A stretch of 28,643 nt of DNA from NCBI GenBank assembly GCA_046045995.1, contig JBJOKR010000034.1:1-28643 (forward strand), read 5' to 3'. Positions 21,131 through 28,643 of this stretch are shown one piece after another. The notes beneath the pieces were generated by a model. It did not search any database. It had not been told where the DNA came from and was given only the letters and a program-made list of their open reading frames with translations. Positions within the stretch are counted from its first letter, which is position 1. Every line of letters starts with the position of its first letter. Source of the stretch: Indioceanicola sp046045995. GTDB taxonomy: Bacteria; Pseudomonadota; Alphaproteobacteria; Azospirillales; Azospirillaceae. A program made the position numbers and the translations under genes.

Positions 21131-23050
21131 TCAGGCGGACAGCGCCGCCTTGGCCTGTTCCAACTGTTCCGACAGGTCGAGCCAGGCCGACTCGGCTGTT
21201 TCGATCTGGCGGGTGAGCGCCCCCAGTTCCACCTGAAGCTTGGTCAGCTTGTCCGCCGGGCCGGTGTACAGCGCGGGATCGGCCAGCTTCCCCTCGATCT
21301 CCGTCCGCTTGGCGGTCAGGCGGGACAGCTGCTTCTCCACATCCTCCAGCTTGCGGCGCAGGGGCGCCAGCTGGGCGCGCAGGTCGGCCGCGGCGCGGCG
21401 TTCGGCCTCCCGCTCCTCCCGGGTACGGGTGTCCTTCACCTCCGCCGGGCGGCCGTCCTTGGCCTTCTTCGCTTCCGCCCGGACGGCGCGGGCCCGGTCC
21501 AGCAGCAGCTTCTTGTACTCCTCCAGATCACCGTCGAAGGGCTTTGCCGCCCCGTCATGGACCAGGATCAGCCGGTCGGCCGTCAGCTCGATCAGGTGGG
21601 GATCGTGGCTGATGACGATCACCGCCCCCTGGTAATCGTTCAGCGCCTCCACCAGCGCTTCACGGCTGTCGATGTCCAGGTGGTTTGTCGGCTCGTCCAG
21701 CATCAGGATATGGGGCGCGTCCCGGGTCATCATGGCGAGCAGCAGCTTCGCCTTCTCCCCCCCTGACAGGCTGGCGATCTTCGTTTCCGCCTTCTGCTGG
21801 CCCAGGCCGAAGCGACCCAGATGGGAGCGGAGCTGGGTTTCGTTCGCCTGGGGCATGACGGTGGACAGCTGCTGCACCGGCGTCCAGTCCAGCCGCAGCT
21901 CGTCGGTCTGGTGCTGGGCGAAATAGCCGACGCGCAGCCGGCCCGACCGCTTCACCTCCCCCGCCAGGGGGGTCAGCTTGCCCGCCAGCAGCTTGACCAG
22001 GGTTGATTTGCCGTTGCCGTTGGCCCCCAGAAGGGCGATGCGGTCATCCCCGTCGATGCGCAGGTTCAGCTTCCGCAGCACCGCCCGCCCGTCATAGCCC
22101 ACATCCACCCCGTCCAGCGCGATCAGGGGCGGGGCCAGTTCCTCCGGGCTGGGGAAGTTGAAGGTGATCTCCGCATCCTCCAGCACGGTGATGCGGGGCC
22201 CCAGGCGCTCGATGGCCTTCACCCGGCTCTGGGCCTGGCGGGCCTTGGACGCCTTGGCCTTGAACCGGTCGACGAAGCTCTGCAGGTGCTTGCGCTGCGC
22301 CTCCTGCTTCTGTGCCTGGGCCTTCAGCAGCTCCAGCTGCATGGTCCGGGTCTTGACGAAGGTGTCGTAGTTGCCGCCATAGGCGGTCAGCTTCAGCCGG
22401 TCCAGGTGGACGATGGTGGTCGGCACCTTGTTCAGCAGGTCCCGGTCATGGCTGACGATGATGATCGTGCGCGGGTAGGATTTCAGGTAATCCTCCAGCC
22501 ACAGCGTCGCCTCCAGGTCCAGGTGGTTGGTCGGCTCGTCCAGCAGCAGCAGGTCCGGCTCCGTGAACAGCACCGCCGCCAAGGCCACACGCATGCGCCA
22601 GCCGCCGGAGAAATCGCTGCACGGCCGTGCCTGGGCATCGGCATCGAAGCCCAGGCCGGACAGGATGCGGGCCGCCCGGCTCTCGGCCGAATGGGCCTCG
22701 ATCACGACCAGGCGCTCATGGATCTCGGCGATGCGGTCGGGATCGGTCGCTGTCTCCGCCTCCGCCAAAAGGGATGCCCGCTCCGTATCGGCGGCCAGCA
22801 CCGTCTCGATCAGGGTGCGGCTGTCGCTCGGCGCCTCCTGCCGGACCCAGCCCATACGGGCGCCGTTGTTCAGGCGGATATCGCCGCCATCGGGCTGAAG
22901 CTCGCCGACGATCAGCTTCAGCAGGGTGGATTTGCCCGTGCCGTTGCGGCCGACAATGGCGACGCGGTGGCCGTCGGGGATGGTGACGCTCGCCTGATCC
23001 AGCAGCATGCGGCCGGCGATGCGGTATGTCAGGTCGGTGATCTGCAGCAT
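21131..23050 (-). CDS. ABC-F family ATPase (YheS/Uup-like ribosome-associated factor)
   Basis: This 639-residue protein has two ABC ATPase domains and no membrane segments. ABC1 has Walker A GRNGTGKS (about 34-41), signature FSGGWRMR and Walker B LLLLDEPTNHLD. ABC2 has Walker A GANGNGKS, signature LSGGEKAK and ILMLDEPTNHLD. Between them is the basic helical P-site tRNA-interaction linker (MQLELLKAQAQKQEAQRKHLQSFVDRFKAKASKARQAQSR region), the ABC-F hallmark. A C-terminal charged coiled coil (about 535-635, rich in Arg, Glu and Leu) fits YheS or Uup rather than EttA. It should act on stalled ribosomes in the cytoplasm. No antibiotic-resistance function can be claimed. The start ATG (23048-23050) opens on the first ABC strand. 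Confidence 0.93.
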   Translation of the reverse strand: MLQITDLTYRIAGRMLLDQASVTIPDGHRVAIVGRNGTGKSTLLKLIVGELQPDGGDIRLNNGARMGWVRQEAPSDSRTLIETVLAADTERASLLAEAETATDPDRIAEIHERLVVIEAHSAESRAARILSGLGFDADAQARPCSDFSGGWRMRVALAAVLFTEPDLLLLDEPTNHLDLEATLWLEDYLKSYPRTIIIVSHDRDLLNKVPTTIVHLDRLKLTAYGGNYDTFVKTRTMQLELLKAQAQKQEAQRKHLQSFVDRFKAKASKARQAQSRVKAIERLGPRITVLEDAEITFNFPSPEELAPPLIALDGVDVGYDGRAVLRKLNLRIDGDDRIALLGANGNGKSTLVKLLAGKLTPLAGEVKRSGRLRVGYFAQHQTDELRLDWTPVQQLSTVMPQANETQLRSHLGRFGLGQQKAETKIASLSGGEKAKLLLAMMTRDAPHILMLDEPTNHLDIDSREALVEALNDYQGAVIVISHDPHLIELTADRLILVHDGAAKPFDGDLEEYKKLLLDRARAVRAEAKKAKDGRPAEVKDTRTREEREAERRAAADLRAQLAPLRRKLEDVEKQLSRLTAKRTEIEGKLADPALYTGPADKLTKLQVELGALTRQIETAESAWLDLSEQLEQAKAALSA

Positions 23051-23173
23051 GGGGCAGGCTCATACCATGCCCGCCGCGCCGACAGAAGGGCAGGCGGGCA
23101 GGGGCCCGCACCCGGGGCTCCCGCACCCACGGGGGCGCAGGTCTGCCTGTCGTTTCGGCGGTGCAGAATGGCG

Positions 23174-23202
23174 TTGCCCGGGCTCTGAACCGCGGCTATA
23201 AG
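23174..23202 (+). promoter_or_regulatory. ndk promoter
   Basis: TTGCCC (23174-23179) and TATAAG (23197-23202) are separated by exactly 17 bases, a good sigma70 promoter. Transcription would start near 23209, about 30 bases before the ndk start codon. Confidence 0.75.
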
Positions 23203-23238
23203 CTCGCCCGCAAATCCCAAGGTTTCAGGAGAAGTGAC

Positions 23239-23661
23239 ATGGCCGTCGAACGGACGCTGTCGATCGTCAAGCCCGATGCGACCCGCCGCAACCTCACCGG
23301 CAAGATCAACGCCCGCTTCGAGGAGGCCGGTCTGCGCATCGTCGCCCAGAAGCGCGTGCAGCTGACCAAGCAGCAGGCCGAGAAGTTCTACGAGGTCCAT
23401 GCCGAGCGTCCGTTCTACGGCGAGCTGGTCTCCTTCATGATCTCCGGCCCGGTCGTCGTGCAGGTGCTGGAAGGCGAGAACGCGGTTGCCAAGAACCGTG
23501 AGATCATGGGCGCCACCAACCCGGCCAACGCGGCCCCCGGCACGATCCGCAAGGACTTCGCCGAGAGCATCGAGGCGAACTCCGTCCACGGCTCCGACAG
23601 CCTGGAGAATGCGACCCGCGAAGTCTCCTTCTTCTTCAGCGAGATCGAGATCGTCGGCTGA
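23239..23661 (+). CDS. ndk: Nucleoside diphosphate kinase
   Basis: This 140-residue enzyme transfers the gamma phosphate between NTPs and NDPs through a phosphohistidine. All key residues are visible: K11 (SIVKPDA), R104 (GTIRKDF), N114 and the catalytic His117 in ANSVHGSDS. Length matches the bacterial family exactly. The start ATG at 23239 has AGGAGAA 6 bases upstream. The frame is open to 23161, but that part holds the promoter. It is a single gene between a good promoter and a strong terminator. Confidence 0.97.
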   Translation: MAVERTLSIVKPDATRRNLTGKINARFEEAGLRIVAQKRVQLTKQQAEKFYEVHAERPFYGELVSFMISGPVVVQVLEGENAVAKNREIMGATNPANAAPGTIRKDFAESIEANSVHGSDSLENATREVSFFFSEIEIVG

Positions 23662-23690
23662 TCCTGACGATTGCTACCCGATCGGGAGAC

Positions 23691-23721
23691 GGGCCGCAGG
23701 CGACAGCTTGCGGCCCTTTTT
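23691..23721 (+). terminator. Rho-independent terminator of ndk
   Basis: GGGCCGCAGGC (23691-23701) pairs with GCTTGCGGCCC (23706-23716) around a GACA loop, with one G-T wobble, followed by five T. It lies 30 bp after the ndk stop. Confidence 0.93.
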
Positions 23722-23800
23722 CTTGGCCGGCACGACCGCTGTTGATGTGCAGAGCCGGCGTGATACGCTTCATCCGGGTTGCAGCGACGGAGGAAGGCCG

Positions 23801-24622
23801 ATGCAGGCGGGCTTGGGAATGCGGCGCCTATGGGCTGGGCCGCTATCGACCAGCCGCGGGCCGCGCGGCGGCGGACGTGCCCTGGCGGTCGCCCTCTTCC
23901 TGGCGGCCGGTGGCCAGGGCTTCGCCGGAACCGCAGCCATCGCTTCGACACCGGTGGAGCCGCCGCTGCGTATCATCTTCAGTGAGGCATTGCCGGCCCC
24001 CTATCTGACCATGGGGGTCGATGGGCAGACCGATGGGATCGGTCCGCGCCTGGCCCGGGCACTGGCCCGGGAACTGGGCCGTACTGCCATCATCGCCACC
24101 TTGCCGCGCCGTCGGGTGGAACCCACTTTGCGCGCCGGCCAGGCCGATCTGCTGTGCCACGCGGCACCCGCCTGGCTGGAGAGGCCGGAGGATCTGATCT
24201 GGAGCGGGGAGGTCTATACCGTCACCACCATCCTGTTCGCCCGACCGGACAGCCCGCCGGTCGACCATCCCAAGCACCTGTCCGGGCCGGTGGGGGCCAT
24301 CCTCGGCTATCGTTATGCCATGCTGGATGAAGCGATAGCGTCCGGACGGGTGCAGCGCATCGATTCCCGGAGCGAGGAAGCGGTCTTCACCATGGTGGAA
24401 CGGGGGCGGTTGCCCTATGGCCTGATCGAGGAGCGGGCGTTCCAGGATCTGGGCGCCGCACGGCCCGGTGCCGGCCTGATCCGGATGGGCGTCGTTGGGC
24501 GGTACAGTGTGGAATGCGCGGCCATGGCGGGCGGGTCCGTGCAGGGGGAGGAGTTGCGCGCCGCCGCCGCCCGCGCCGTCCGTTCCCCTGACATCACCGG
24601 CCTGTTCTCCGTCACCAACTGA
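23801..24622 (+). CDS. Orphan periplasmic solute-binding protein (SBP family 3-like)
   Basis: This 273-residue protein has a long signal sequence (basic MQAGLGMRRLWAGPL...RGGGR, then a hydrophobic core ALAVALFLAAGGQGFAG, cleavage near 43-48). A type II periplasmic-binding-protein domain follows: PLRIIFSEALPAPYLT, a GIGPRLARALARELG helix, LRAGQADLLCHAAPAWLERPEDLIWSG, and the hinge and second lobe GAILGYRYAMLDEAI. These match PF00497-type amino-acid binding proteins. There are two Cys in the mature part. The ATG at 23801 has GGAGGAAGG upstream. No permease or ATPase gene is near, so it may be a sensor-type or unlinked binding protein. Ligand is unknown. Confidence 0.8.
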   Translation: MQAGLGMRRLWAGPLSTSRGPRGGGRALAVALFLAAGGQGFAGTAAIASTPVEPPLRIIFSEALPAPYLTMGVDGQTDGIGPRLARALARELGRTAIIATLPRRRVEPTLRAGQADLLCHAAPAWLERPEDLIWSGEVYTVTTILFARPDSPPVDHPKHLSGPVGAILGYRYAMLDEAIASGRVQRIDSRSEEAVFTMVERGRLPYGLIEERAFQDLGAARPGAGLIRMGVVGRYSVECAAMAGGSVQGEELRAAAARAVRSPDITGLFSVTN

Positions 24623-24638
24623 CTGACACGGGACATGC

Positions 24639-24668
24639 AAAAGGGCCGCTGGATCGCCCCGGCGGCCC
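24639..24668 (-). terminator. Probable weak terminator of the oxidase subunit IV gene
   Basis: GGGCCGC (24643-24649) pairs with GCGGCCC (24662-24668). On the minus strand the stem is followed by TTTT (24642-24639). On the plus strand it also lies just after the solute-binding protein stop but lacks a T run there. Confidence 0.55.
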
Positions 24669-24704
24669 CTTGATCCGTCAGGCCTGCGCCCGTCGGCGGA
24701 CAGG

Positions 24705-24926
24705 TCAGATCTTGCCCAGCATGGCCAGGATGATGGTCACGACCATGCCCAGCAGCATGAACAGGAACGCATAGCCCCAGCCGATGAAGAACTGCAGCAG
24801 GAACATCAGCAGCACCAGGACGACGCAGATCGCGCCGACGGTCAGGAACTTGGTGAAGAAGGCGTACTCTTCCGCATGCTCACGGACGAGCTTGTCGCTG
24901 ACGGCGGTGTTGTCGTGGCCGGCCAT
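24705..24926 (-). CDS. aa3-type cytochrome c oxidase subunit IV
   Basis: This 73-residue membrane protein has a soluble charged N-terminus (MAGHDNTAVSDKLVREHAEEYAFFTKF) and two hydrophobic stretches (about 28-47 and 51-71) ending in GKI. The HAEEYAFFTKF segment before the first helix is typical of the small COX4_pro_2 subunit of alphaproteobacterial aa3 oxidases; homologues vary between one and two hydrophobic stretches. It would sit in the inner membrane at the edge of the oxidase complex. The main oxidase genes are not in the window. It lies 98 bp from purN and is flanked by a possible promoter and terminator, so it is probably its own transcript. Confidence 0.85.
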   Translation of the reverse strand: MAGHDNTAVSDKLVREHAEEYAFFTKFLTVGAICVVLVLLMFLLQFFIGWGYAFLFMLLGMVVTIILAMLGKI

Positions 24927-24966
24927 GTCTCTTGTTCCCTCGGTTGGATCGAGCCCGTTGGCTTGG

Positions 24967-24995
24967 GTTTAAGCCGAGTACGGCGGTGATGGCAA
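24967..24995 (-). promoter_or_regulatory. Possible promoter of the oxidase subunit IV gene
   Basis: On the minus strand TTGCCA (24995-24990) is followed after 17 bases by TTAAAC (24972-24967), about 40 bp before the start codon. The -35 matches at five of six positions, the -10 only at three. Confidence 0.35.
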
Positions 24996-25024
24996 GTCGG
25001 ATCGGTGGGGTCGGGCGCCCGGTT

Positions 25025-25684
25025 TCAACCGGGCGGGTTCATCAGGGCGGCGTCTCCGGCCCCGGCATCCATCCCGCCCGTGATCTCCGCCCGTTCATCC
25101 ACCACACGCACCCGGGATTCGGCGATCAGGCGGACGGCCAGGGGGTACAGGCGATGCTCCTGCGCCAAGACGCGGGCGGCCAGATCCGCCGCCCTGTCTT
25201 GCGCCAGCACCGGCACCGCCGCCTGGGCGATGACGGGGCCGCTGTCCATGGCCGCGCGGACATAATGCACCGTGCAGCCATGCAACTTCACCCCCGCCTC
25301 GATCGCCCGTGCGTGGGTATCCAGGCCGGGGAAGGCGGGCAGCAGGCTGGGATGGATGTTAATCAGCCGATCGTGCCAACGCTCGACGAACCAAGGGGTG
25401 AGCAGGCGCATAAAGCCGGCAAGGCAGACCAGGTCCACCCCGGCCTCCTCCAGCACCGCCGTCATCGCCGCTTCGAAGGACGGCTTGTCGGGATGGTCCT
25501 TGGCCAGCACCGTGGCGGTGGGGATGCCCGCATTCCGCGCCCGGTCCAGCCCCGGGGCCCCCGCCTTGTTGGACAGGACCAGGGACACCGTGGCCGGGAA
25601 GGCGGGGTCGGCGCAGGCATCGATCAGGGCTTGGAGATTGGACCCCCGGCCGGAGATCAGGACACCAAGCTTCAGGCGCGCCAT
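25025..25684 (-). CDS. purN: Phosphoribosylglycinamide formyltransferase PurN
   Basis: This 219-residue enzyme uses 10-formyltetrahydrofolate to formylate GAR in step 3 of purine synthesis. It has the phosphate-binding ISGRGSNLQALI (about 8-19), the folate-pocket LAGFMRLL, the catalytic Asn/His in INIHPSLLPAFPG and the catalytic Asp in AMDSGPVIAQ. The start ATG (25682-25684) lies 1 bp after the purM stop, so the two are coupled. The frame is open upstream inside purM but that part is not needed. The C-terminus extends about 20 residues beyond the short E. coli enzyme. Confidence 0.96.
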   Translation of the reverse strand: MARLKLGVLISGRGSNLQALIDACADPAFPATVSLVLSNKAGAPGLDRARNAGIPTATVLAKDHPDKPSFEAAMTAVLEEAGVDLVCLAGFMRLLTPWFVERWHDRLINIHPSLLPAFPGLDTHARAIEAGVKLHGCTVHYVRAAMDSGPVIAQAAVPVLAQDRAADLAARVLAQEHRLYPLAVRLIAESRVRVVDERAEITGGMDAGAGDAALMNPPG

Positions 25685-25685
25685 C

Positions 25686-26747
25686 TCAATCCTGCCAGCG
25701 GTCCAGGCCGGCGATGCGGACCCGATCGGCCCCGGCATCGGCGTCCACCACCTGGCCGATGCGGGTCACCGTCTCCCCCGCCGCGGCCAGGATCGTCTCC
25801 GCCTCCGCCGCGCGCTCGGCTGCGCAGACGACGACCATGCCGATGCCGCAGTTGAAGGTGCGCGCCATCTCCTGCGGGGCGACGCTGCCGGTCCGCATCA
25901 GCCAGCGGAAGACCGGGGGCAGGGCCCATGTGTCGGTATCCAGCTCCACCCCCGTGCCATCGGGCAGGACGCGGGGAATATTCTCGATCAGGCCGCCGCC
26001 GGTGATATGGGCCATGGCCTTCACCGTGCCCGCCCGCACCGCCGCGAGAAGCGGCTTCACATAGATGCGGGTGGGGGTCAGCAGCGCCTCCCCCAGGGTC
26101 TTCGACCCGTCCCAGGGGCAGGTATCGGCATGGATCAGGCCCGACACTTCCACCAGCTTGCGCACCAGGGAATAGCCGTTGGAATGCACACCGGAGGAGG
26201 CGAGGCCCAGCACCACGTCGCCCGCGGCCACACCGGCACCGGTCAGGACCTGGCTGCGCTCCACAGCACCCACGGCGAAACCGGCCAGATCGTAGTCGCC
26301 ATCATGGTACATGCCCGGCATTTCCGCCGTTTCCCCGCCGACCAGGGCGCAGCCGGCCTGGCGGCACCCCTCTGCGATGCCGGCGACGATGGCGCGGCCG
26401 GCGGCCACGTCCAGCTTGCCGGTGGCGAAGTAATCCAGGAACAGCAGCGGCTCCGCCCCTTGGACTACCAGATCGTTCACGCACATGGCGACCAGGTCGA
26501 TGCCGACCGTGTCATGGCGGCCCGCATCGATGGCGACCTTCAGCTTGGTGCCGACCCCGTCGGTGGTGGAGACCAGCAGCGGGTCGTGGAACCCGGCGGC
26601 GCGCAGATCGAACAGGGCGCCGAACCCCCCCAGCCCGGCATCGGACCCGGGGCGGGCGGTGCTTTTCGCCAGCGGCTTGATCGCCTCGACCAGCGCGTTG
26701 CCCGCATCGATATCGACGCCGGCGTCCTTGTAGGAGTAGCTGTTCAA
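25686..26747 (-). CDS. purM: Phosphoribosylformylglycinamidine cyclo-ligase PurM
   Basis: This 353-residue AIR synthetase closes the imidazole ring with ATP in step 5 of purine synthesis. It opens YSYKDAGVDIDAGNALVEAIKP, the usual N-terminus, and contains STTDGVGTKLKVA (about 60-72), LVGGETAEMPGMY and AHITGGGLIENIPRVLP. The start is TTG at 26745-26747, supported by GCGAGGA five bases upstream and by the exact family N-terminus; no ATG is available there. It is the first gene of a purM-purN operon and is divergent from the DUF2066 gene. Confidence 0.96.
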   Translation of the reverse strand: MNSYSYKDAGVDIDAGNALVEAIKPLAKSTARPGSDAGLGGFGALFDLRAAGFHDPLLVSTTDGVGTKLKVAIDAGRHDTVGIDLVAMCVNDLVVQGAEPLLFLDYFATGKLDVAAGRAIVAGIAEGCRQAGCALVGGETAEMPGMYHDGDYDLAGFAVGAVERSQVLTGAGVAAGDVVLGLASSGVHSNGYSLVRKLVEVSGLIHADTCPWDGSKTLGEALLTPTRIYVKPLLAAVRAGTVKAMAHITGGGLIENIPRVLPDGTGVELDTDTWALPPVFRWLMRTGSVAPQEMARTFNCGIGMVVVCAAERAAEAETILAAAGETVTRIGQVVDADAGADRVRIAGLDRWQD

Positions 26748-26925
26748 GGTATCCTCGCTTCTGGCAATCGCGGCGGCGGCTGGGCTAAATGGGCGGCGAT
26801 GTCGTTATCGGGCGGGGTGTGGCTCAAAAAGCCGGGCCTGCCTGCCCATGTCACACCTGACCAATTCCCAGGGACGCCGGTCGTTGAAACCGGCCGAGAC
26901 CATAGCAAGATCGGAATCCAAATCA

Positions 26926-28551
26926 ATGCTGGTCCGCTGCATTCCCCACCTGCGCCGCGCCCTTCCGGCGGTGGCCCTCCTGCTGGCGCTTTCCGGTCTC
27001 CAGCCCGCTTCGGTCCAGGCCCAGACGGCACCCGCCGCAACGCCTTCCGCTGCGGGCCCCGGTACCGCGGATGTGTTCATGGTGGAACGGGTGCCGGTGG
27101 ATGTGACGGCCGACAACGCGGCCGTGGCCCGCGACCGCGGCATCGCCCAGGCCCAGCGCGACGGGTTCGCCGTGCTGTTCGACCGGCTGACGGCGGATGC
27201 GGATTATCCCGTCCCGCCCGGCTTCGACCCCGCCGCGGTGGAGCAGGCGGTGGATAGCTTTGAGGTGGTGGGCGAACGCAGCTCCGCCGTCCGCTATGTG
27301 GCGGAGATCACGGTGCGCTACCGCCCCGCCGCCGTGCGCCAGCTTCTGGCGGGGCAGGGGGTGCGCTTCGCGGAGGTGAAGTCCAAGCCCGTGCTGATCC
27401 TGCCGGTGGACATGACCGGGCCGGAGCCGGTGCTGTGGCAGACCGAAACCCCCTGGCGCCAGGCTTGGGAGGCGTTCACCCCGCCCGTCGGCCTGCTTCC
27501 CATCCTGGTGCCCTATGGTGAATTGCAGGATGTGACCGATATCGGGGTGGCGGAGGCGTTGGCGGGGGATGAGGCGGCGCTGCGCCGCATCGCCGACCGC
27601 TACGGCGCTGGTGCCGTTGCCGTGGCCCGCATCGGCCTGGACGGGGCGCTGACAATCCCCGTCTTCCCCGATCCCAACGCCCCGCCCGCAGCGGAGCCCC
27701 TGGTCACGCCGCTCCCGGCCGATCCGGCCGCGCCCGGGCCGGTCCCCCTGGTGGGGCCCGCACCGGAAGCCGGGGTCCCGCCCGACCCGACCCGCCCGCG
27801 GGGCGTCATGGCTGTCGTCTCCCTCCACCGGTTCCAGGGCATGCCGGAGGTGCTGACCATCGACCTGCCGCCCGGGGCCGCCGGAACGGGCGCTGCGCCG
27901 ACCCCGACCCCTGCGGCACCGGCATCGACCCAGGCCGATCCCGCCCTGGGGCTCCCGGCGGAGGGGGCTGCCGTAGCTGGCCCGGCGCCGCTGCCGCCCG
28001 GTGTGGCGGAGCTGATGCCCGTGGCGGTGGACCGTGTCGCCGATTCGCTGGAACAGGGCTGGATCCGGGCCAACCTGCTGGATGCCGGGCGTCAGGGTAC
28101 CCTGGTCGCCCGCGTGCCCCTGACCGGGGCGGACCAGTGGATGGCGACCCGGACGCGCTTGTCCCAGGTGCCGACGATCACCCGGGCCCGGGTGCTGACC
28201 CTGTCCCGCGCCGCGGCGGAGGTGGAGATCCAGTATCTGGGCGATGAGGAGAGGCTGCGCACCGCCCTGGCCCAGCGCGATCTGGTCTTGACCCCGGCTG
28301 CGGCGGCCACCGCGGGTGCCTTCCCGGCCCCCGCCACCGGCCCCGCCAGTCCGACCGGCACCGCCCCCTGGCTGCTGGAACTGCGCGGCACCGCCGCCAT
28401 GCCCTTTGCCGTCCCCGCCGCAGCCCCGGCCGATTCCCCGGGGATGGGGGGAACGGCGCCGGTCGATATGCCCCCGGCCGATGCTGGTGACGTTCCCATG
28501 ATCGGAAACCCCGCCCAATCCCCGGACCAGATACCCGGCGGTACGCCCTGA
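26926..28551 (+). CDS. Secreted DUF2066-domain protein
   Basis: This 541-residue protein has a signal peptide (MLVRCIPHLRRALPAVALLLALSGLQPASVQA, about 1-32). A conserved region of the DUF2066 type follows: VERVPVDVTADNAAVARDRGIAQAQRDGFAVLFDRLT, the Tyr/Arg-rich YVAEITVRYRPAAVRQLL and KPVLILPVDM. A Pro/Ala-rich insert (about 250-340) separates this from a C-terminal domain (VPLTGADQWMATRTRLSQVPTITRARVLTLSRAAAEVEIQYLGDEERLRTAL), and a Pro-rich tail ends it. The function of DUF2066 is unknown. Its position between purM and a CDP-alcohol phosphatidyltransferase is a recurring alphaproteobacterial arrangement from memory. I start at the ATG at 26926 because the signal peptide begins there; the frame is open back to 26848. 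Confidence 0.82.
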   Translation: MLVRCIPHLRRALPAVALLLALSGLQPASVQAQTAPAATPSAAGPGTADVFMVERVPVDVTADNAAVARDRGIAQAQRDGFAVLFDRLTADADYPVPPGFDPAAVEQAVDSFEVVGERSSAVRYVAEITVRYRPAAVRQLLAGQGVRFAEVKSKPVLILPVDMTGPEPVLWQTETPWRQAWEAFTPPVGLLPILVPYGELQDVTDIGVAEALAGDEAALRRIADRYGAGAVAVARIGLDGALTIPVFPDPNAPPAAEPLVTPLPADPAAPGPVPLVGPAPEAGVPPDPTRPRGVMAVVSLHRFQGMPEVLTIDLPPGAAGTGAAPTPTPAAPASTQADPALGLPAEGAAVAGPAPLPPGVAELMPVAVDRVADSLEQGWIRANLLDAGRQGTLVARVPLTGADQWMATRTRLSQVPTITRARVLTLSRAAAEVEIQYLGDEERLRTALAQRDLVLTPAAAATAGAFPAPATGPASPTGTAPWLLELRGTAAMPFAVPAAAPADSPGMGGTAPVDMPPADAGDVPMIGNPAQSPDQIPGGTP

Positions 28552-28574
28552 CCGCGGCGGGGGAGGGGCCGAGT

Positions 28575-28643
28575 ATGCGCATCTTGATCGTCAACCTACC
28601 GAACATCATCACCTTGGCGCGGCTGTTCGCCGTGCCGGTGCTG
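28575..28643 (+). CDS. CDP-alcohol phosphatidyltransferase family protein, N-terminus only
   Basis: The first 23 codons are in the window, beginning at the ATG at 28575-28577 with GGGAGGGG upstream. The NLPNIITLARL segment followed by FAVPV is the usual first-helix signature of PgsA-like membrane enzymes that make phosphatidylglycerol phosphate or related lipids. The gene is cut by the window edge, so the catalytic DG...AR...D motif is not visible. It follows the DUF2066 gene by 23 bp and is probably co-transcribed with it. Confidence 0.75.
   Translation, partial: MRILIVNLPNIITLARLFAVPVL

Noticed and set aside
25272..27257. A 661-codon plus-strand open frame across purN, purM and the DUF2066 start
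   Set aside because: It is antisense to purN and purM and out of frame with the DUF2066 gene. The translation has no recognisable fold.
26923..28518. A 531-codon minus-strand frame opposite the DUF2066 gene
   Set aside because: Low-complexity Gly/Arg/His translation; the plus-strand frame has a signal peptide and conserved segments.

Overview
The window is very GC-rich, with densely packed genes and long antisense shadow frames. Its gene content points to an alphaproteobacterium, most likely Rhodospirillales and perhaps Azospirillaceae. The evidence is alphaproteobacterial RpoH, the small aa3-oxidase subunit IV, a phasin, an Anbu-type proteasome homologue, a SPOR-tailed D,D-carboxypeptidase, and the purN-purM / DUF2066 / CDP-alcohol phosphatidyltransferase neighbourhood. 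The genus is inferred from gene content only.

Left third (1-6909, minus strand): a tightly coupled operon reading right to left. The order is inositol-3-phosphate synthase, CgeB-like glycosyltransferase, sugar-nucleotide pyrophosphorylase-like protein, CmoB-like methyltransferase, a GH39-like protein, a PIG-L/LmbE deacetylase, a GT4 glycosyltransferase, and the first codons of another gene. Most junctions overlap by 4-8 bp or are 1-10 bp apart. The chemistry (inositol phosphate, glycosyl transfer, N-deacetylation) resembles the early steps of mycothiol or GPI-type synthesis, but the other genes differ. The GH39-like protein appears to be circularly permuted.

7007-10267 (minus): mlaF and mlaE (phospholipid ABC transport), L-threonine aldolase, and a small membrane-anchored protein whose start overlaps the divergent rluD. 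10249-12315 (plus): rluD and rpoH, followed by intergenic palindromes. 12497-15947 (minus): a secreted hypothetical protein, a strong terminator, and the clpS-clpA operon. 16257-17107 (minus): a phasin gene with a good sigma70 promoter and a PhaR-like site at its predicted transcription start.

17245-18583: an isolated Anbu-like N-terminal-threonine hydrolase, converging with a lipoprotein gene. 18918-20216: SPOR-tailed D,D-carboxypeptidase. 20370-23050 (minus): phospholipid N-methyltransferase-like protein and an ABC-F ATPase. 23239-24622 (plus): ndk and an orphan solute-binding protein. 24705-26747 (minus): aa3 oxidase subunit IV, purN and purM. 26926 to the end (plus): DUF2066 protein and the start of a CDP-alcohol phosphatidyltransferase.

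No tRNA, rRNA, CRISPR array, insertion sequence or phage gene was seen. Start codons were chosen by reading the bases, because several open frames extend upstream of the likely start.
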